Made by a program: the position numbers and the translations under genes. A model generated the notes under the pieces. The model ran no database searches. It was not told the DNA's origin and saw only the letters and a program-made list of their open reading frames with translations. From positions 84,348-135,466 of the forward strand of contig NZ_JARGER010000008.1 in assembly GCF_029210375.1 (NCBI RefSeq): 51,119 nucleotides of DNA, written 5' to 3'. This DNA is from Nocardioides sp. YIM 152315. Lineage in GTDB: Bacteria > Actinomycetota > Actinomycetes > Propionibacteriales > Nocardioidaceae. Positions 33,648 to 42,679 of the stretch are shown piece after piece. How positions within the stretch are numbered: the first letter of the stretch is position 1; every line of letters starts with the position of its first letter.

Positions 33648-35059
33648 CGGGTGGGTCCTCCAGCATCCGTTTCGAGAACGTTGAGGTAGATAGTCGACGT
33701 TCAGACGTCGAGGTCGTCGGCCGCTTCGTGACCTGCGTCAGTCCACCTGGATCTGACCGACGTCGCAAGGTAGAGGCGGTGGTCGACGGGGGCGGGGGAG
33801 CACTGCTGCCTGGCCTGCACGACCACCACCTCCATCTCATGGCGCTCGCGGCGCAGATCACCTCCGTGGACTGCGGTCCGACCGCTGTGAACTCGGCTGA
33901 GGAGTTGCAGGCGGTGCTGCGGCGCTCCGTCGGACGACAGTCGGACGGCTGGGTCCGGGGGATCGGCTACCACGAGTCCGTAGCCGGCCACCTCGACCGT
34001 GCGCTCTTGGACCGCATGGTCCCGGACGCACCAGTACGGATCCAGCATCGGGGAGGCGCCATGTGGGTGCTGAACTCCGCCGCCCTCCGTCTTCTCGAGC
34101 ACGGGATCGTCGAGGGTCTCGAACAGACTGGGGCTGAAAGAGACCTTGAGCGCGACAGCAACGGCCGGTCCACAGGTCGCTTGTTTCGCCAGGACGCCCT
34201 GCTCGCTCGGCTCCTTCCGGCGCGGCCTCCCGACCTCGGTGCCGTCGGCCGGCGCCTGCGAGACCTTGGGATCACCGGCGTCACCGACGCGACACCCGAT
34301 CTGTCCGACGGTGCGGCTGCGCTACTCGCGGAGGCTGCCAGTGACGGTCGACTACCAATCAAGGTCACAGTGCTCGGGTCGACGCACCCACCGGCACCCC
34401 TCTCCGTCGGCCCAGCGAAGATCATGCTGCGAGACCACGACCTCCCGAACTTCGATCAGTTCTGTGGTGCCGTGTCTGCGCACCGCCGGGCTCGCAGGCC
34501 GGTAGCCGTGCACTGCGTCACTCGCGAGTCTCTGATCCTGACCCTCGCCGTCCTCGCGGAGGTTGGAACCGAACCCGGTGATCGCATCGAACATGGCGCC
34601 GTCATTCCCGGAGACCTGGTCCCGACCATTCGAGACCTCCAGCTTCGCGTCGTGACCCAACCGGACTTCCTCCGAACCCGCGGCGACGACTACCTCCGCG
34701 ACGTTGACCGGTCGGACCTGGAATGCCTCTATCCCTTTCGGAGCCTCCTGAGTGCTGGGATCCCCACGGTCGCGTCCAGCGACGCGCCGTTCGGCGAACT
34801 GGACCCGTGGCGAGTGATCGCCTCCGCTGTTGGCCGAAGGTCGCTGCGGGGGGCGGAGCTTCAGCCGCCTGAGCGCGTATCCGCTTCGACGGCGCTGGAC
34901 GGCTACTTGTCACCTGCGGGCGACCCCGGTGTCGGGACCCGTCGAATCGCAGTGGGCGCGGAGGGCGATCTAACACTTCTGCATGTACCGCTCAGCGTGG
35001 CGCTCACCGAGCCGACCAGCGAGGCGGTCCGTATGACTGTGGTTGACGGCCGATCTTGA
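33644..35059 (+). CDS. Amidohydrolase family 3 (YtcJ-like) metal-dependent hydrolase
   Basis: A 471-aa TIM-barrel amidohydrolase. The first metal site HxH is in LPGLHDHHLHLMALAA. The later motifs VAVHCVTRE and DRIEHGAVIP and the terminal Asp in VASSDAPFGELDPW complete the set. ATG 33644 overlaps the preceding stop. It hydrolyses an amide or other C-N/C-O bond; in this context it could open a lactam, lactone or cyclic intermediate, but no substrate can be named. It is the last gene of the catabolic region. Confidence 0.85.
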   Translation: MTGGSSSIRFENVEVDSRRSDVEVVGRFVTCVSPPGSDRRRKVEAVVDGGGGALLPGLHDHHLHLMALAAQITSVDCGPTAVNSAEELQAVLRRSVGRQSDGWVRGIGYHESVAGHLDRALLDRMVPDAPVRIQHRGGAMWVLNSAALRLLEHGIVEGLEQTGAERDLERDSNGRSTGRLFRQDALLARLLPARPPDLGAVGRRLRDLGITGVTDATPDLSDGAAALLAEAASDGRLPIKVTVLGSTHPPAPLSVGPAKIMLRDHDLPNFDQFCGAVSAHRRARRPVAVHCVTRESLILTLAVLAEVGTEPGDRIEHGAVIPGDLVPTIRDLQLRVVTQPDFLRTRGDDYLRDVDRSDLECLYPFRSLLSAGIPTVASSDAPFGELDPWRVIASAVGRRSLRGAELQPPERVSASTALDGYLSPAGDPGVGTRRIAVGAEGDLTLLHVPLSVALTEPTSEAVRMTVVDGRS

Positions 35060-35383
35060 GTCCGGCTGCTGGATGTGGCGCCGCCTCTGGCGGTCGGAGC
35101 CGACTGCACTGAGGTGAACTCCGAAGTCTCGACCGGTTCAACGCCCCTGGATTTGAACATCTGAGCGGTGGGGCTACGACGCGGTGCGGGCTGCGCCTGG
35201 GTGTCGATCGAGGCGCACTCTCGGCCGTGAATCAGGTATGTCCGGTCCAGCGAATCGTGTCTCGCTGTCCGTGCGATGTGCTTCGATCCCACCATGACCG
35301 CTGGGTGGCATCTGCCCTGGCACCTGCTTTGCGGGGCGAGGGGGCGACGACGTTCAACAGCGGGAGCGCAGATATGCGAACTC
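35060..35383. other. Intergenic stretch at the left edge of the accessory region, no gene seen
   Basis: I find no gene with convincing codon use here. It holds a small hairpin (CCGCC-TCT-GGCGG near 35083-35095) and an imperfect inverted repeat (AGCGGG near 35359 with CCCGCT near 35391). It separates the catabolic operon from the recombinase and is where the left junction of the island would lie. Confidence 0.5.
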
Positions 35384-35393
35384 CCCCCGCTAC
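35384..35393. repeat. Candidate attL: CCCCCGCTAC, repeated at 51044-51053
   Basis: This 10-mer (12 of 13 including flanks) matches the 3' end of the tRNA fragment at the right edge of the accessory region. The recombinase gene starts 166 nt inside it. The match is short and could be chance in GC-rich DNA. Confidence 0.35.
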
Positions 35394-35397
35394 AAAA

Positions 35398-35433
35398 TTC
35401 AGGCTCGGATCCTCCTGGGGATCAGAGCCTGAA
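35398..35433. terminator. Strong hairpin, terminator-like on the minus strand
   Basis: TTCAGGCTC (35398-35406) pairs with GAGCCTGAA (35425-35433), and the inner GATCC/GGATC extends the stem. On the minus strand it is followed by TTTT, so it fits an intrinsic terminator read leftwards. It lies directly after the candidate attL repeat. Confidence 0.5.
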
Positions 35434-35558
35434 AGCATTTGAACTTGACCAGGTCATCACAAAGACAGCACTTACCGACGTACGAGCCTCAGACGACGGA
35501 GGCGGGGGAGCGGTCAGGCGGGCGGCTGGGATCGCCGGGCGGTCGGTACAACCCGGCG

Positions 35559-36590
35559 ATGACAGCCACCTCCACCGCCCTCTCCACCACTGATGTGCCC
35601 ACCGATCGTCAGCCGGGCCTGGCCCGGGGACTGACGGTCGACGACGCGGTCCGGATCGCCGCCGCCCTCGAGGCCTCGCTCGCGCCCTCAACGCGGATCC
35701 TGTACGCGCACCTGTGGCGGGTCTGGTCGCGCTGGTGCGCCGAGCGGGGGATCGACCCGTTGCCTGCCGACCCGGCCGCGCTCGCGGCCTACCTGGTCGA
35801 GCGGGCCGCCGAGGGCACCGCCGTGGTCACCCTCGACGTGGCGTGCGTCGCCATCCGACACGTCCATCTCCAGCAGGGCTTGGCCAACCCCGCCGAGACG
35901 GAGCTCGTCCGCCAGGTCCGGCTCGGGCTGCGCCGCACCTACGGCACCGCACCCCGACGACTCGCCCGCCCGCTCACCACCGCCGAGATCCGCCAGATCC
36001 TCGCTGCGATCGACACCAGCGTCCCGATCGGAATCCGCGACACCGCGATCATCCTGCTCGGCTACGCCTCCGCCATGCGCGGCTCCGAGCTCGCCGAACT
36101 CACCCTCGCCGACATAGACCACGAGCCCGCCGGGACCCTGATCACCATCCGACACTCCAAGACCGACCCGGAGCACCGCGGGCAGAGAGTCGCCGTCGCC
36201 CACGGCACCCACGCCGCCACCGACCCCGTCGCCGCCCTGGCCGCCTGGACCCGACTCCGCCGGCAGCAGCTTGGGAACGATCCTGACGAAGGGGCTGGGC
36301 GAGCGCTGTTCACGCGGATCTGGCAGACCCGGATCAGCGACCAGCCACTCGGCAACTGGGTCGTCGCCCGGATGCTCCGCCAGCGCGCCGAGCAAGCCGG
36401 TCTCGATGGCACCCGCATCACCGCCCACTCCCTACGAGCCGGCCACGCCACCACCGCCGTCCTCGCCGGCGTCCCACTCCACCGGATCGCCGCCCAGACC
36501 CGCCACAAGGACCTCGGCGTCCTCCTCAACCGCTACATCCGCCCCGTCGAAGCCCTCGCCACCACCTCCAGCAGAGACCTCGGTCTATGA
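35559..36590 (+). CDS. Tyrosine-type site-specific recombinase/integrase
   Basis: A 343-aa tyrosine recombinase. The N-terminal SAM-like core-binding domain (about 25-120) contains LAPSTRILYAHLWRVWSRWCAERG. The catalytic domain has Arg I in YASAMRGSELAEL, the beta-hairpin lysine in IRHSKTDPE, HxxR in HSLRAGHAT, and the last His/Tyr pair in TRHKDLGVLLNRYIRP. ATG 35559 is preferred; the upstream extension is low-complexity. It opens the accessory region and probably mobilises or mobilised it. Confidence 0.9.
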   Translation: MTATSTALSTTDVPTDRQPGLARGLTVDDAVRIAAALEASLAPSTRILYAHLWRVWSRWCAERGIDPLPADPAALAAYLVERAAEGTAVVTLDVACVAIRHVHLQQGLANPAETELVRQVRLGLRRTYGTAPRRLARPLTTAEIRQILAAIDTSVPIGIRDTAIILLGYASAMRGSELAELTLADIDHEPAGTLITIRHSKTDPEHRGQRVAVAHGTHAATDPVAALAAWTRLRRQQLGNDPDEGAGRALFTRIWQTRISDQPLGNWVVARMLRQRAEQAGLDGTRITAHSLRAGHATTAVLAGVPLHRIAAQTRHKDLGVLLNRYIRPVEALATTSSRDLGL

Positions 36591-36591
36591 C

Positions 36592-36987
36592 CTACCGGCC
36601 TCCTGTGCCGCCGGCGGGTGCGCGATCGACAGGCTGGCTCTCCGGGGGCGTGGGCGTGACTGGTGGCAGCTCGGGGATGACGACGTCCTGGATCTCACGA
36701 GTGACGTGCTCTGCGTGGCGCTCAACCTGACCGACGAACCAGTCCCGCACCGGCGACACGACCACGATGCCGAGCATGAGCGCGAGCGCAAGCAGCCTCC
36801 GGACCCGGCGAGCATCAAGAAGTCGAAGTCGCTCGCATCGAAGACATCCACGACCGCACCTTCCCACCGGGCACCGACAGTCCGCGGCCACCCGCACACA
36901 CATGACCTCTCCGGAAGCCGGCGCCGACGCCATCGACAGACGAGATCCGCCAACAGCCGGACGAGTGTCGACGGCCGGTGCCACCAT
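36592..36987 (-). CDS. Small membrane-anchored hypothetical protein
   Basis: The reading frame converges with the recombinase and ends 1 nt from its stop. The last about 75 residues look real: one hydrophobic helix (RRLLALALMLGIVVV) then DWFVGQVERHAEHVTREIQDVV and a Pro-rich tail, with high GC in third codon positions. The true start is uncertain; ATGs are at 36987, further in, or at 36777. The N-terminal part of the longest reading is Cys/Arg-rich and doubtful. It fills most of the gap before the exonuclease gene. Confidence 0.4.
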   Translation of the reverse strand: MVAPAVDTRPAVGGSRLSMASAPASGEVMCVRVAADCRCPVGRCGRGCLRCERLRLLDARRVRRLLALALMLGIVVVSPVRDWFVGQVERHAEHVTREIQDVVIPELPPVTPTPPESQPVDRAPAGGTGGR

Positions 36988-37026
36988 GACGACGCCGACA
37001 CCGTCGACTCACATCGGGAGCAGCAC

Positions 37027-38709
37027 ATGGGTCTCCTCGACCGATTCCGCAAGCGCGATACGTCGACCACACACGCCCGTACGACGGTGCCGGGATCGTC
37101 CCAGACTGCTGGGACGACCCAGGGCCAGCCGCACTTCGCCGTGATCGACGTCGAGACGACCGGACTGTCCGCCAGCCAGCACCGGATCGTCGAGATCGCG
37201 GTCATCACGACCGACCCCTGGGGCCGCGTCCTCGACGAATGGGCAACCCGCGTCAATCCCCAAGGACCCGTCGGCGCGACCCACATCCACGGCATCACGG
37301 CCGCCGATGTCGCCAACGCGCCCGTATTCGCCGACATCATCGCGCCGCTCAACCAGCGACTCTCCGGAGCAGCGGTCGCCGCGCACCACGCCAACTTCGA
37401 CCTCGCCTTCGTGCGCGCCGAGTACGCCCGAGCCGGCTGGGACATGCCCCACCTCCCCGTCCTATGCACCCTCGAAGCCTCCGAGTACCACCTCCCGACC
37501 CTCGAACGACGCCGCCTCGCGGACTGCTGCTGGGCCGTCGGCACTCCACTCGTGGGAGCGCACTCCGCGCTCGGCGACGCACGAGCGACCGCGACGCTCC
37601 TCGCCGCGTACATGCACCCCCACGTCGGCTACCCGCCGCCGCCCGATCACCTCGACCTCCCGACCCGCGCGCTCAGCGTGCGCTGGCCCACGGGCCCTTC
37701 CCGTGCTCCGTCCCCAACGGTGGTGATTCCCGAGTCACCGCGGTCGCGGCCCCATCCCTCACCGCGCGCCCGCTCCGTCATGGCAGCCCAAGCCCACGCC
37801 CCGCTACCGCAAGCGCTTGTCGAGCTCGTCGAGAGGTTCTCGCTCGTCGACGCCCTGGACGAAGGCGCCCCGCCCGGAGCGCTCGCCTACCTCGAGAAGC
37901 TCGCCGAGGTACTCGAGGACGGCGAGGTGACCGCAGACGAGGCCGCCGACCTCGAAGCCGTGGCCGACGCCGAGAACCTCACCAGCGCCGACATCGCCGC
38001 CGCCAACCAGGCGTTCGTCCTCACGCTCGCGCACGCCGCCCTCGACGACGGCAAGGTCACCCGAGCCGAACGCGCCGAGCTACAAGCGGTCTCCGACCTC
38101 CTCGGCGTCAACCACAAGATCCTCCCCGCCCTCCTCGACCGCGCCGAGCAGGCCCGCAACCAACGACTCTCCGCCAGCCTGAAGGATCTCCCGTCGGACT
38201 GGTCTCACGGCGAGCCACTGCGTGTCGGCGACAAGGTGGTGTTCACCGGGTGCGACGAGGCGTTGCGTAACGGTCTGGAGGCGAGGTCCGAGCAGCTCGG
38301 TGTCAGGATCATCTCCTCGGTCTCCGCCAAGACCGCCATGCTCGTCACCGACGGAACCATGGACGGCGGGAAGGCCGCCAACGCGCGCCGGCACAGCACC
38401 CGCACCGAGCACCCCACGGTCTATGCGATCTTGCTCGAGCACCTCCAGCCAGCGTTGGCGCGCGACGCCAAGCCCGTCCCCAAGACCGCTGCCGGGCCCC
38501 GACCTCGGCACAGCAGCGACCACGCCCCACCGGAAAGCGTGAGGCCGGTGGAAGCCCAGCCGAACAAGCCGGACGTGAGTCCCTCCGAAGTCCGGACGTG
38601 GGCTCGCGCCAACGGCTACGAAGTCGGCACCCGAGGTCGCCTCCACCAAGACATCCTCACTGCTTACTCCGCCGCTTACCCAACGGAGGACACCGGCCGA
38701 GCCGGCTGA
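37027..38709 (+). CDS. DnaQ-like exonuclease with TerB-like, BRCT and Lsr2-type DNA-binding domains
   Basis: A 560-aa multidomain protein. The DEDDh exonuclease (about 37-200) has ExoI VIDVETTGLS, ExoII HHANFDLAFV and ExoIII HSALGDARAT. A TerB-like acidic helical domain is at about 255-375, with paired GEVTADEAADLEAVA and GKVTRAERAELQAVS repeats. A BRCT-like domain (KVVFTGCDEALRNGLEARSEQLG; AMLVTDG) is at about 395-470. The C-terminus SEVRTWARANGYEVGTRGRL matches the Lsr2 DNA-binding tail (RGR clamp). ATG 37027 has GGGAG upstream; a much longer reading overlaps the recombinase. It probably processes DNA ends and may be targeted to AT-rich DNA. Epsilon-type annotation is common, but replication is an unlikely role here. 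Confidence 0.83.
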   Translation: MGLLDRFRKRDTSTTHARTTVPGSSQTAGTTQGQPHFAVIDVETTGLSASQHRIVEIAVITTDPWGRVLDEWATRVNPQGPVGATHIHGITAADVANAPVFADIIAPLNQRLSGAAVAAHHANFDLAFVRAEYARAGWDMPHLPVLCTLEASEYHLPTLERRRLADCCWAVGTPLVGAHSALGDARATATLLAAYMHPHVGYPPPPDHLDLPTRALSVRWPTGPSRAPSPTVVIPESPRSRPHPSPRARSVMAAQAHAPLPQALVELVERFSLVDALDEGAPPGALAYLEKLAEVLEDGEVTADEAADLEAVADAENLTSADIAAANQAFVLTLAHAALDDGKVTRAERAELQAVSDLLGVNHKILPALLDRAEQARNQRLSASLKDLPSDWSHGEPLRVGDKVVFTGCDEALRNGLEARSEQLGVRIISSVSAKTAMLVTDGTMDGGKAANARRHSTRTEHPTVYAILLEHLQPALARDAKPVPKTAAGPRPRHSSDHAPPESVRPVEAQPNKPDVSPSEVRTWARANGYEVGTRGRLHQDILTAYSAAYPTEDTGRAG

Positions 38710-38891
38710 CCCCCCGCTGCCTTGGCGGCGGATTCGGCCACCGCCGACGCGCAGTGTGGCGCGACGTGTGCATCAGGGCGCGCGTCGCGTCCCTGGGCAA
38801 AAACACGTCGAGCGACACTGGGGCGCATCTCGGACAACGCCGTTGCGCTTGTGGTGTGCTCGTCCTCCTGTCCTGAAGCAGCGAGGCTGGC

Positions 38892-40865
38892 ATGCGAATC
38901 CGACGCGTCGACATCAACAACTTCCGCGGCATCAAGTCCACCTCGTGGAGGCTGGCGAAGGAGCAGACCTTCGTTGCGCTCATCGGTCCGGGCGACTCCA
39001 CGAAGACCACGCTCCTGACCGCACTCGAGCGTGCGCTGCACGATCGGGCCGGCCTCACGTTCTCCGACACCGACTTCTACGGAGTCGACATCGACGTGCC
39101 GATACGGATCCGCGTCGCGGTCGACGACCTTCCCGACGAACTCATCGCGATGGACGCCTTCGGCGCCTTCCTCTGCGGCATCGACGAGGTAGGGGAGTGG
39201 TCCCACGACCCGAGCGACGACACCAACCGCTGCGTCATCGTCGAGCTCGTCGTCGAAGCAGACCTCGAGCCCGTGTGGCAGGCCTACCGGCCGCCGCTCA
39301 ACGCCGACGCCGGGGAGAACTCAGGGGAGACGCAGGAGACCGACGAACAGGCGCCGCTCATCCGTGCGCGACACCGAGCCCGGATGACGGCCTACCGAAT
39401 CGACGACCGGGTCGATGCGCACCTGCGCTGGTCGGCCACGTCGTCGTTGGGCAAGCTGACCGCGAAGCGCGGCGATACCAAGGCCACCTTGACCGTGGCC
39501 AACCGTGCCGCACGCGACGCAGCCGGAGCCGCGGTCACTGACGAACTGAAAGACTTGGCCCGCGAGGTGCAGGCGGCCGTCCAGGAGATTGGCACCGCCG
39601 AGTTCTGCGACCTCAAGCCCGGCCTTGACGCTTCGCTGGCCAACACCCGCGGCAACCTCGCCCTCTTCGAGGGCGACGTCCCACTGACCAACTTTGGCCT
39701 CGGAACCCGCCGGCTGACCGGTGCCGCCACCCAGCAGCTCGCCAACCAAGGATCGACCACGTTGCTGGTTGACGAGGTCGAGCACGGCCTCGAACCGCAC
39801 CGGCTCGTGCACCTCCTCGGACACCTCCGCACCAAGGGCGCCTTCTCGCAGGTGTTCGTCACCACCCATTCCCCGACCGCGCTCCTGCACCTTGAGCCCG
39901 TCGACCTCATGATGGTCCGCTCCCGCACGGACGGCACGACCGAGGTCCGCTCGCTGGGTGACCCGGCGAGCCTGCGGCCCCTGCTGAAGCGCTGCCCCGA
40001 GGCGTTCTTGTCGCGACGGGTGGTCATCAACGAGGGCAAGACCGAGTACGGCGTCGTTCTGCGGCTGCTGCAGGACTGGGACTCCAGCGCCGCATCCTCC
40101 AAGGACCCCGCGAAGACCGCCGCAGCGGCCCCTTCGGCGGCCCTCGGTGTTGTGGCCCTCGAAGGCGACGGTGGTACCGGATCAGCGAAGTGGGCCAAGG
40201 AGTTCCTCGACGTCGGCTACGAGGTCGTGCTGTTCATCGACAGCGACGACCAGGCCGCCAATGACATGGTCCCGGACGTCGAGCGAGCAGGCGGTGTCGT
40301 CGTCCAGTGGCCAGGAGGCGTCTGCATCGAAGCGGCGGTGTGCTCCCAGCTCGACGCCGCGGGCCTGACCGCCTACATCCACGCCGCCCTGGAGGTCGCG
40401 GACGACCCGTCCGCCTCCAGCCAGTCGTTCTCCGCCTACCTGACCACGTACGCCGTGGTCGATGGGAAGAAGCCGCCCGAGCTCGACCTGCTGGACCTGA
40501 CCACCTGGACGACGGCCGGCATCAGCCTTGATGACTGCCGGACAGCGGTGGCGACCGCGTCGAAGGAGAAGGGCTGGTTCAAGCGCGTCGACAAGGGGCA
40601 GCGACTCGGCACCTTCATCCTGGAGACCGCCTCGCTTCACAGCGGCGCCGTGCAGGACACGCTCGAGGCACTCAAGTCGGCGATCTACGCCCGCACGGCC
40701 AGCCAGGTCAGCATGACGGACCTCACCGACCTCGTGGCCGACGGCGCGGTCGACGGGGTGAGCAGCACCGGGGACGGCGCGCCCGGCAACGGCGCTGAAG
40801 CGGCCGACCCGTCCGCCGCAGGCGTGACGCAGCCGCCACCATTCGAGGGTCCCGCCGGTGGCTGA
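38892..40865 (+). CDS. OLD-family ATPase-TOPRIM nuclease, GajA-like (Gabija)
   Basis: A 657-aa protein. The N-terminal ABC-type ATPase begins MRIRRVDINNFRGIKS. Its Walker A is GPGDSTKTT (32-40), with Thr in place of the last Gly. Walker B is LLVDEVEHGLEP (D294, E295), followed by a TTHSP switch. The C-terminal TOPRIM domain has the catalytic Glu in NEGKTE (E381) and the DxD pair in FIDSDD (D450, D452). A UvrD-like helicase gene starts 3 nt after it, the gene order and domain set of Gabija defence. In Gabija, GajA nicks DNA when nucleotide levels fall during phage infection. The role here is inferred. Confidence 0.83.
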   Translation: MRIRRVDINNFRGIKSTSWRLAKEQTFVALIGPGDSTKTTLLTALERALHDRAGLTFSDTDFYGVDIDVPIRIRVAVDDLPDELIAMDAFGAFLCGIDEVGEWSHDPSDDTNRCVIVELVVEADLEPVWQAYRPPLNADAGENSGETQETDEQAPLIRARHRARMTAYRIDDRVDAHLRWSATSSLGKLTAKRGDTKATLTVANRAARDAAGAAVTDELKDLAREVQAAVQEIGTAEFCDLKPGLDASLANTRGNLALFEGDVPLTNFGLGTRRLTGAATQQLANQGSTTLLVDEVEHGLEPHRLVHLLGHLRTKGAFSQVFVTTHSPTALLHLEPVDLMMVRSRTDGTTEVRSLGDPASLRPLLKRCPEAFLSRRVVINEGKTEYGVVLRLLQDWDSSAASSKDPAKTAAAAPSAALGVVALEGDGGTGSAKWAKEFLDVGYEVVLFIDSDDQAANDMVPDVERAGGVVVQWPGGVCIEAAVCSQLDAAGLTAYIHAALEVADDPSASSQSFSAYLTTYAVVDGKKPPELDLLDLTTWTTAGISLDDCRTAVATASKEKGWFKRVDKGQRLGTFILETASLHSGAVQDTLEALKSAIYARTASQVSMTDLTDLVADGAVDGVSSTGDGAPGNGAEAADPSAAGVTQPPPFEGPAGG

Positions 40866-40867
40866 GC

Positions 40868-42358
40868 GTGGCTGAGCACATCTCAGACGAGCTCGCAGCG
40901 GACGCCGCCGCGTTCGCAGCGGCGCTACCTGCAGCGGTGGAGATGCCCGCCGGCGCCGGCAAGACCCACCTGCTGACAGCTACCGCCAAGCACATCGTCG
41001 ACGACGGCGGCCGCGTCCTGGTGCTGACCCACACCAACGCCGGCGTCTACGCCATCAACACCCGGCTCAAGAGATTCGGTCTCTCAACAGGCGTGCACGT
41101 CGCGACCATCACCTCCTTCGCGTTCCGGCTGGTACGCGCCTACCCCGCCCTCGGTGAGCTGCGCGCGCCCAAGGTGATGATCCCCGCCCACTCGACCTCC
41201 TACATTGCAGCCGCGACCCGGATCGCGTCGGCAGTCCATATCCAGGCCGTGCTGAAGGCGTCGTTCACCCACGTCCTTGTCGACGAGTATCAGGACTGCA
41301 ACGAGACGCAGCACGGGTTCGTGTCCGCGCTGCGCGGCGCGATCCCGGCGACCGGCATCCTCGGTGACCCGCTGCAAGCCATCTTCGGTTTCGCCGATCC
41401 GCTGGCCGACTGGGACACCGTCCTGGGCGACTATCCGTTGCATCCCACGACCATTAAGCCGCACCGATGGGCGGGACATAACGAAGCGCTCGGCGAATGG
41501 CTGCTGCGCATCCGCCCCCTCATGGTGCCCGGTCACACTGTGCAGTGGGCCGGCATCGCGCTGCCTGAGGGCGTCACCTTCCGCAACATCGCAGGGGACC
41601 AGCGTGTGCTGACGCCCGGCTTCTTCGCCGCCTACCCGGCCGACGAGACCGTTCTCATCATCACGGACTGGGCGCACACCGCCCGCGGCGTCGCCGGGAA
41701 CCTCAACGGCACGTTTACGGTGATGGAGGAGATCGCCGGCAAGTTCATGGTCGAGAGCCTTGAGAAGCTCGCTGCGAAAGAACCCAACGAGTACGCCCTG
41801 TGGCTCTTCGACCTGACCAAGGCCTGCCACTGCGGCCATGGAGTGCTGGACCCAGGCACGCTGCGCAAGCGGTATCTGAACGGCCGCACCGCGGGTGACC
41901 TGCTCGAAGGCGGCCCCGGAAGCCGCGCCGGAGCTGAGCCGGCGATCGGCGCGTTCGACACCGTCGTCTCCGAGCCCACGCTGTCGAACCTCGCGGCCGG
42001 GATGGACGCCATCTCGAGCTCTCCGGCTTTACGACTCCACTCCCACGAAGCCTGGTACGACATCCAGACCTCCATCCGCGGAGCGGTCGCCCACGGAGGA
42101 GACCACGGCGTGCTGCTCCAGGAGCTGGCGAAAGCCCGCGAAGTGCTCCGGTACGCCGGCCGCCGCGAACGCAAACGCATCATCTCGCGCACCCTGCTCG
42201 TCAAGGGCTTGGAGTACGACCACGTCGTCCTCGCCGACGTCACCAAGCACGCCCAGGTCAACGACCTGTACGTAGCCCTCTCGCGGGCTCGCAAGACCGT
42301 CGCCATCCTCAGCACGAGCGACTCCCTGCAGCTGGAACCTTCCCCGACGGGACGCTAG
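40868..42358 (+). CDS. UvrD/Rep-type helicase, GajB-like (Gabija)
   Basis: A 496-aa superfamily 1 helicase, matching the usual length of GajB. Walker A is MPAGAGKTHLL (about 26-36). Walker B is LVDEYQD (D139-D143), followed by GILGDPLQAIFGF (motif III). The C-terminal half has KGLEYDHVVLADV and LYVALSRARKTVAIL (motifs V and VI). It is much shorter than housekeeping UvrD. GTG 40868 lies 2 nt after the nuclease stop, so the two are translated together. Confidence 0.85.
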   Translation: MAEHISDELAADAAAFAAALPAAVEMPAGAGKTHLLTATAKHIVDDGGRVLVLTHTNAGVYAINTRLKRFGLSTGVHVATITSFAFRLVRAYPALGELRAPKVMIPAHSTSYIAAATRIASAVHIQAVLKASFTHVLVDEYQDCNETQHGFVSALRGAIPATGILGDPLQAIFGFADPLADWDTVLGDYPLHPTTIKPHRWAGHNEALGEWLLRIRPLMVPGHTVQWAGIALPEGVTFRNIAGDQRVLTPGFFAAYPADETVLIITDWAHTARGVAGNLNGTFTVMEEIAGKFMVESLEKLAAKEPNEYALWLFDLTKACHCGHGVLDPGTLRKRYLNGRTAGDLLEGGPGSRAGAEPAIGAFDTVVSEPTLSNLAAGMDAISSSPALRLHSHEAWYDIQTSIRGAVAHGGDHGVLLQELAKAREVLRYAGRRERKRIISRTLLVKGLEYDHVVLADVTKHAQVNDLYVALSRARKTVAILSTSDSLQLEPSPTGR

Positions 42359-42679
42359 CGATCAGATGCTGCGCGACCGGCGACGCCGCCGAAGGCCCGA
42401 CCGCTCGACTGGCAGAGCCGGGCATCTCCTCGCGCTCGGACGAGCCGTTCAGAGAAACGCACTTACCGCAGACTGCGGCCACGGACTCGAGGAACAGCGT
42501 GACGCGATGTCCCAGACGATCCCGAGGACACCTACCAACGTGATTGGCCCGCGGGCCGACTCCGCCGACACCTTGCGACAGGCGCGATAACCACTTGGAC
42601 GGTCCGCACGCAGCGGGAAGACTTCGCAGGTGCGCTCTGCTGGACGAGCGCTGACATATCCGCCACGACCTCCAGGATC
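42359..42679. other. 321-nt intergenic stretch, no gene recognised
   Basis: Between the helicase and the 579-aa protein no reading frame has convincing codon use or family resemblance, and no strong hairpin or promoter stands out. It may hold the promoter of the next gene. Confidence 0.4.

Noticed and set aside
36271..37026. Long N-terminal extension of the exonuclease reading back into the recombinase gene
   Set aside because: It is low-complexity Ser/Thr/Pro/Arg sequence in another frame of the recombinase, and a ribosome-binding site precedes ATG 37027.
37239..38270. 343-aa Arg/Pro-rich reading inside the exonuclease gene
   Set aside because: Shadow frame of the exonuclease with biased composition typical of high-GC DNA.
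37027..38709. Replicative DNA polymerase III epsilon subunit, or tellurite resistance because of the TerB-like domain
   Set aside because: The fused BRCT and Lsr2-like domains and the mobile context do not fit a replicative proofreader, and no other ter genes are present.
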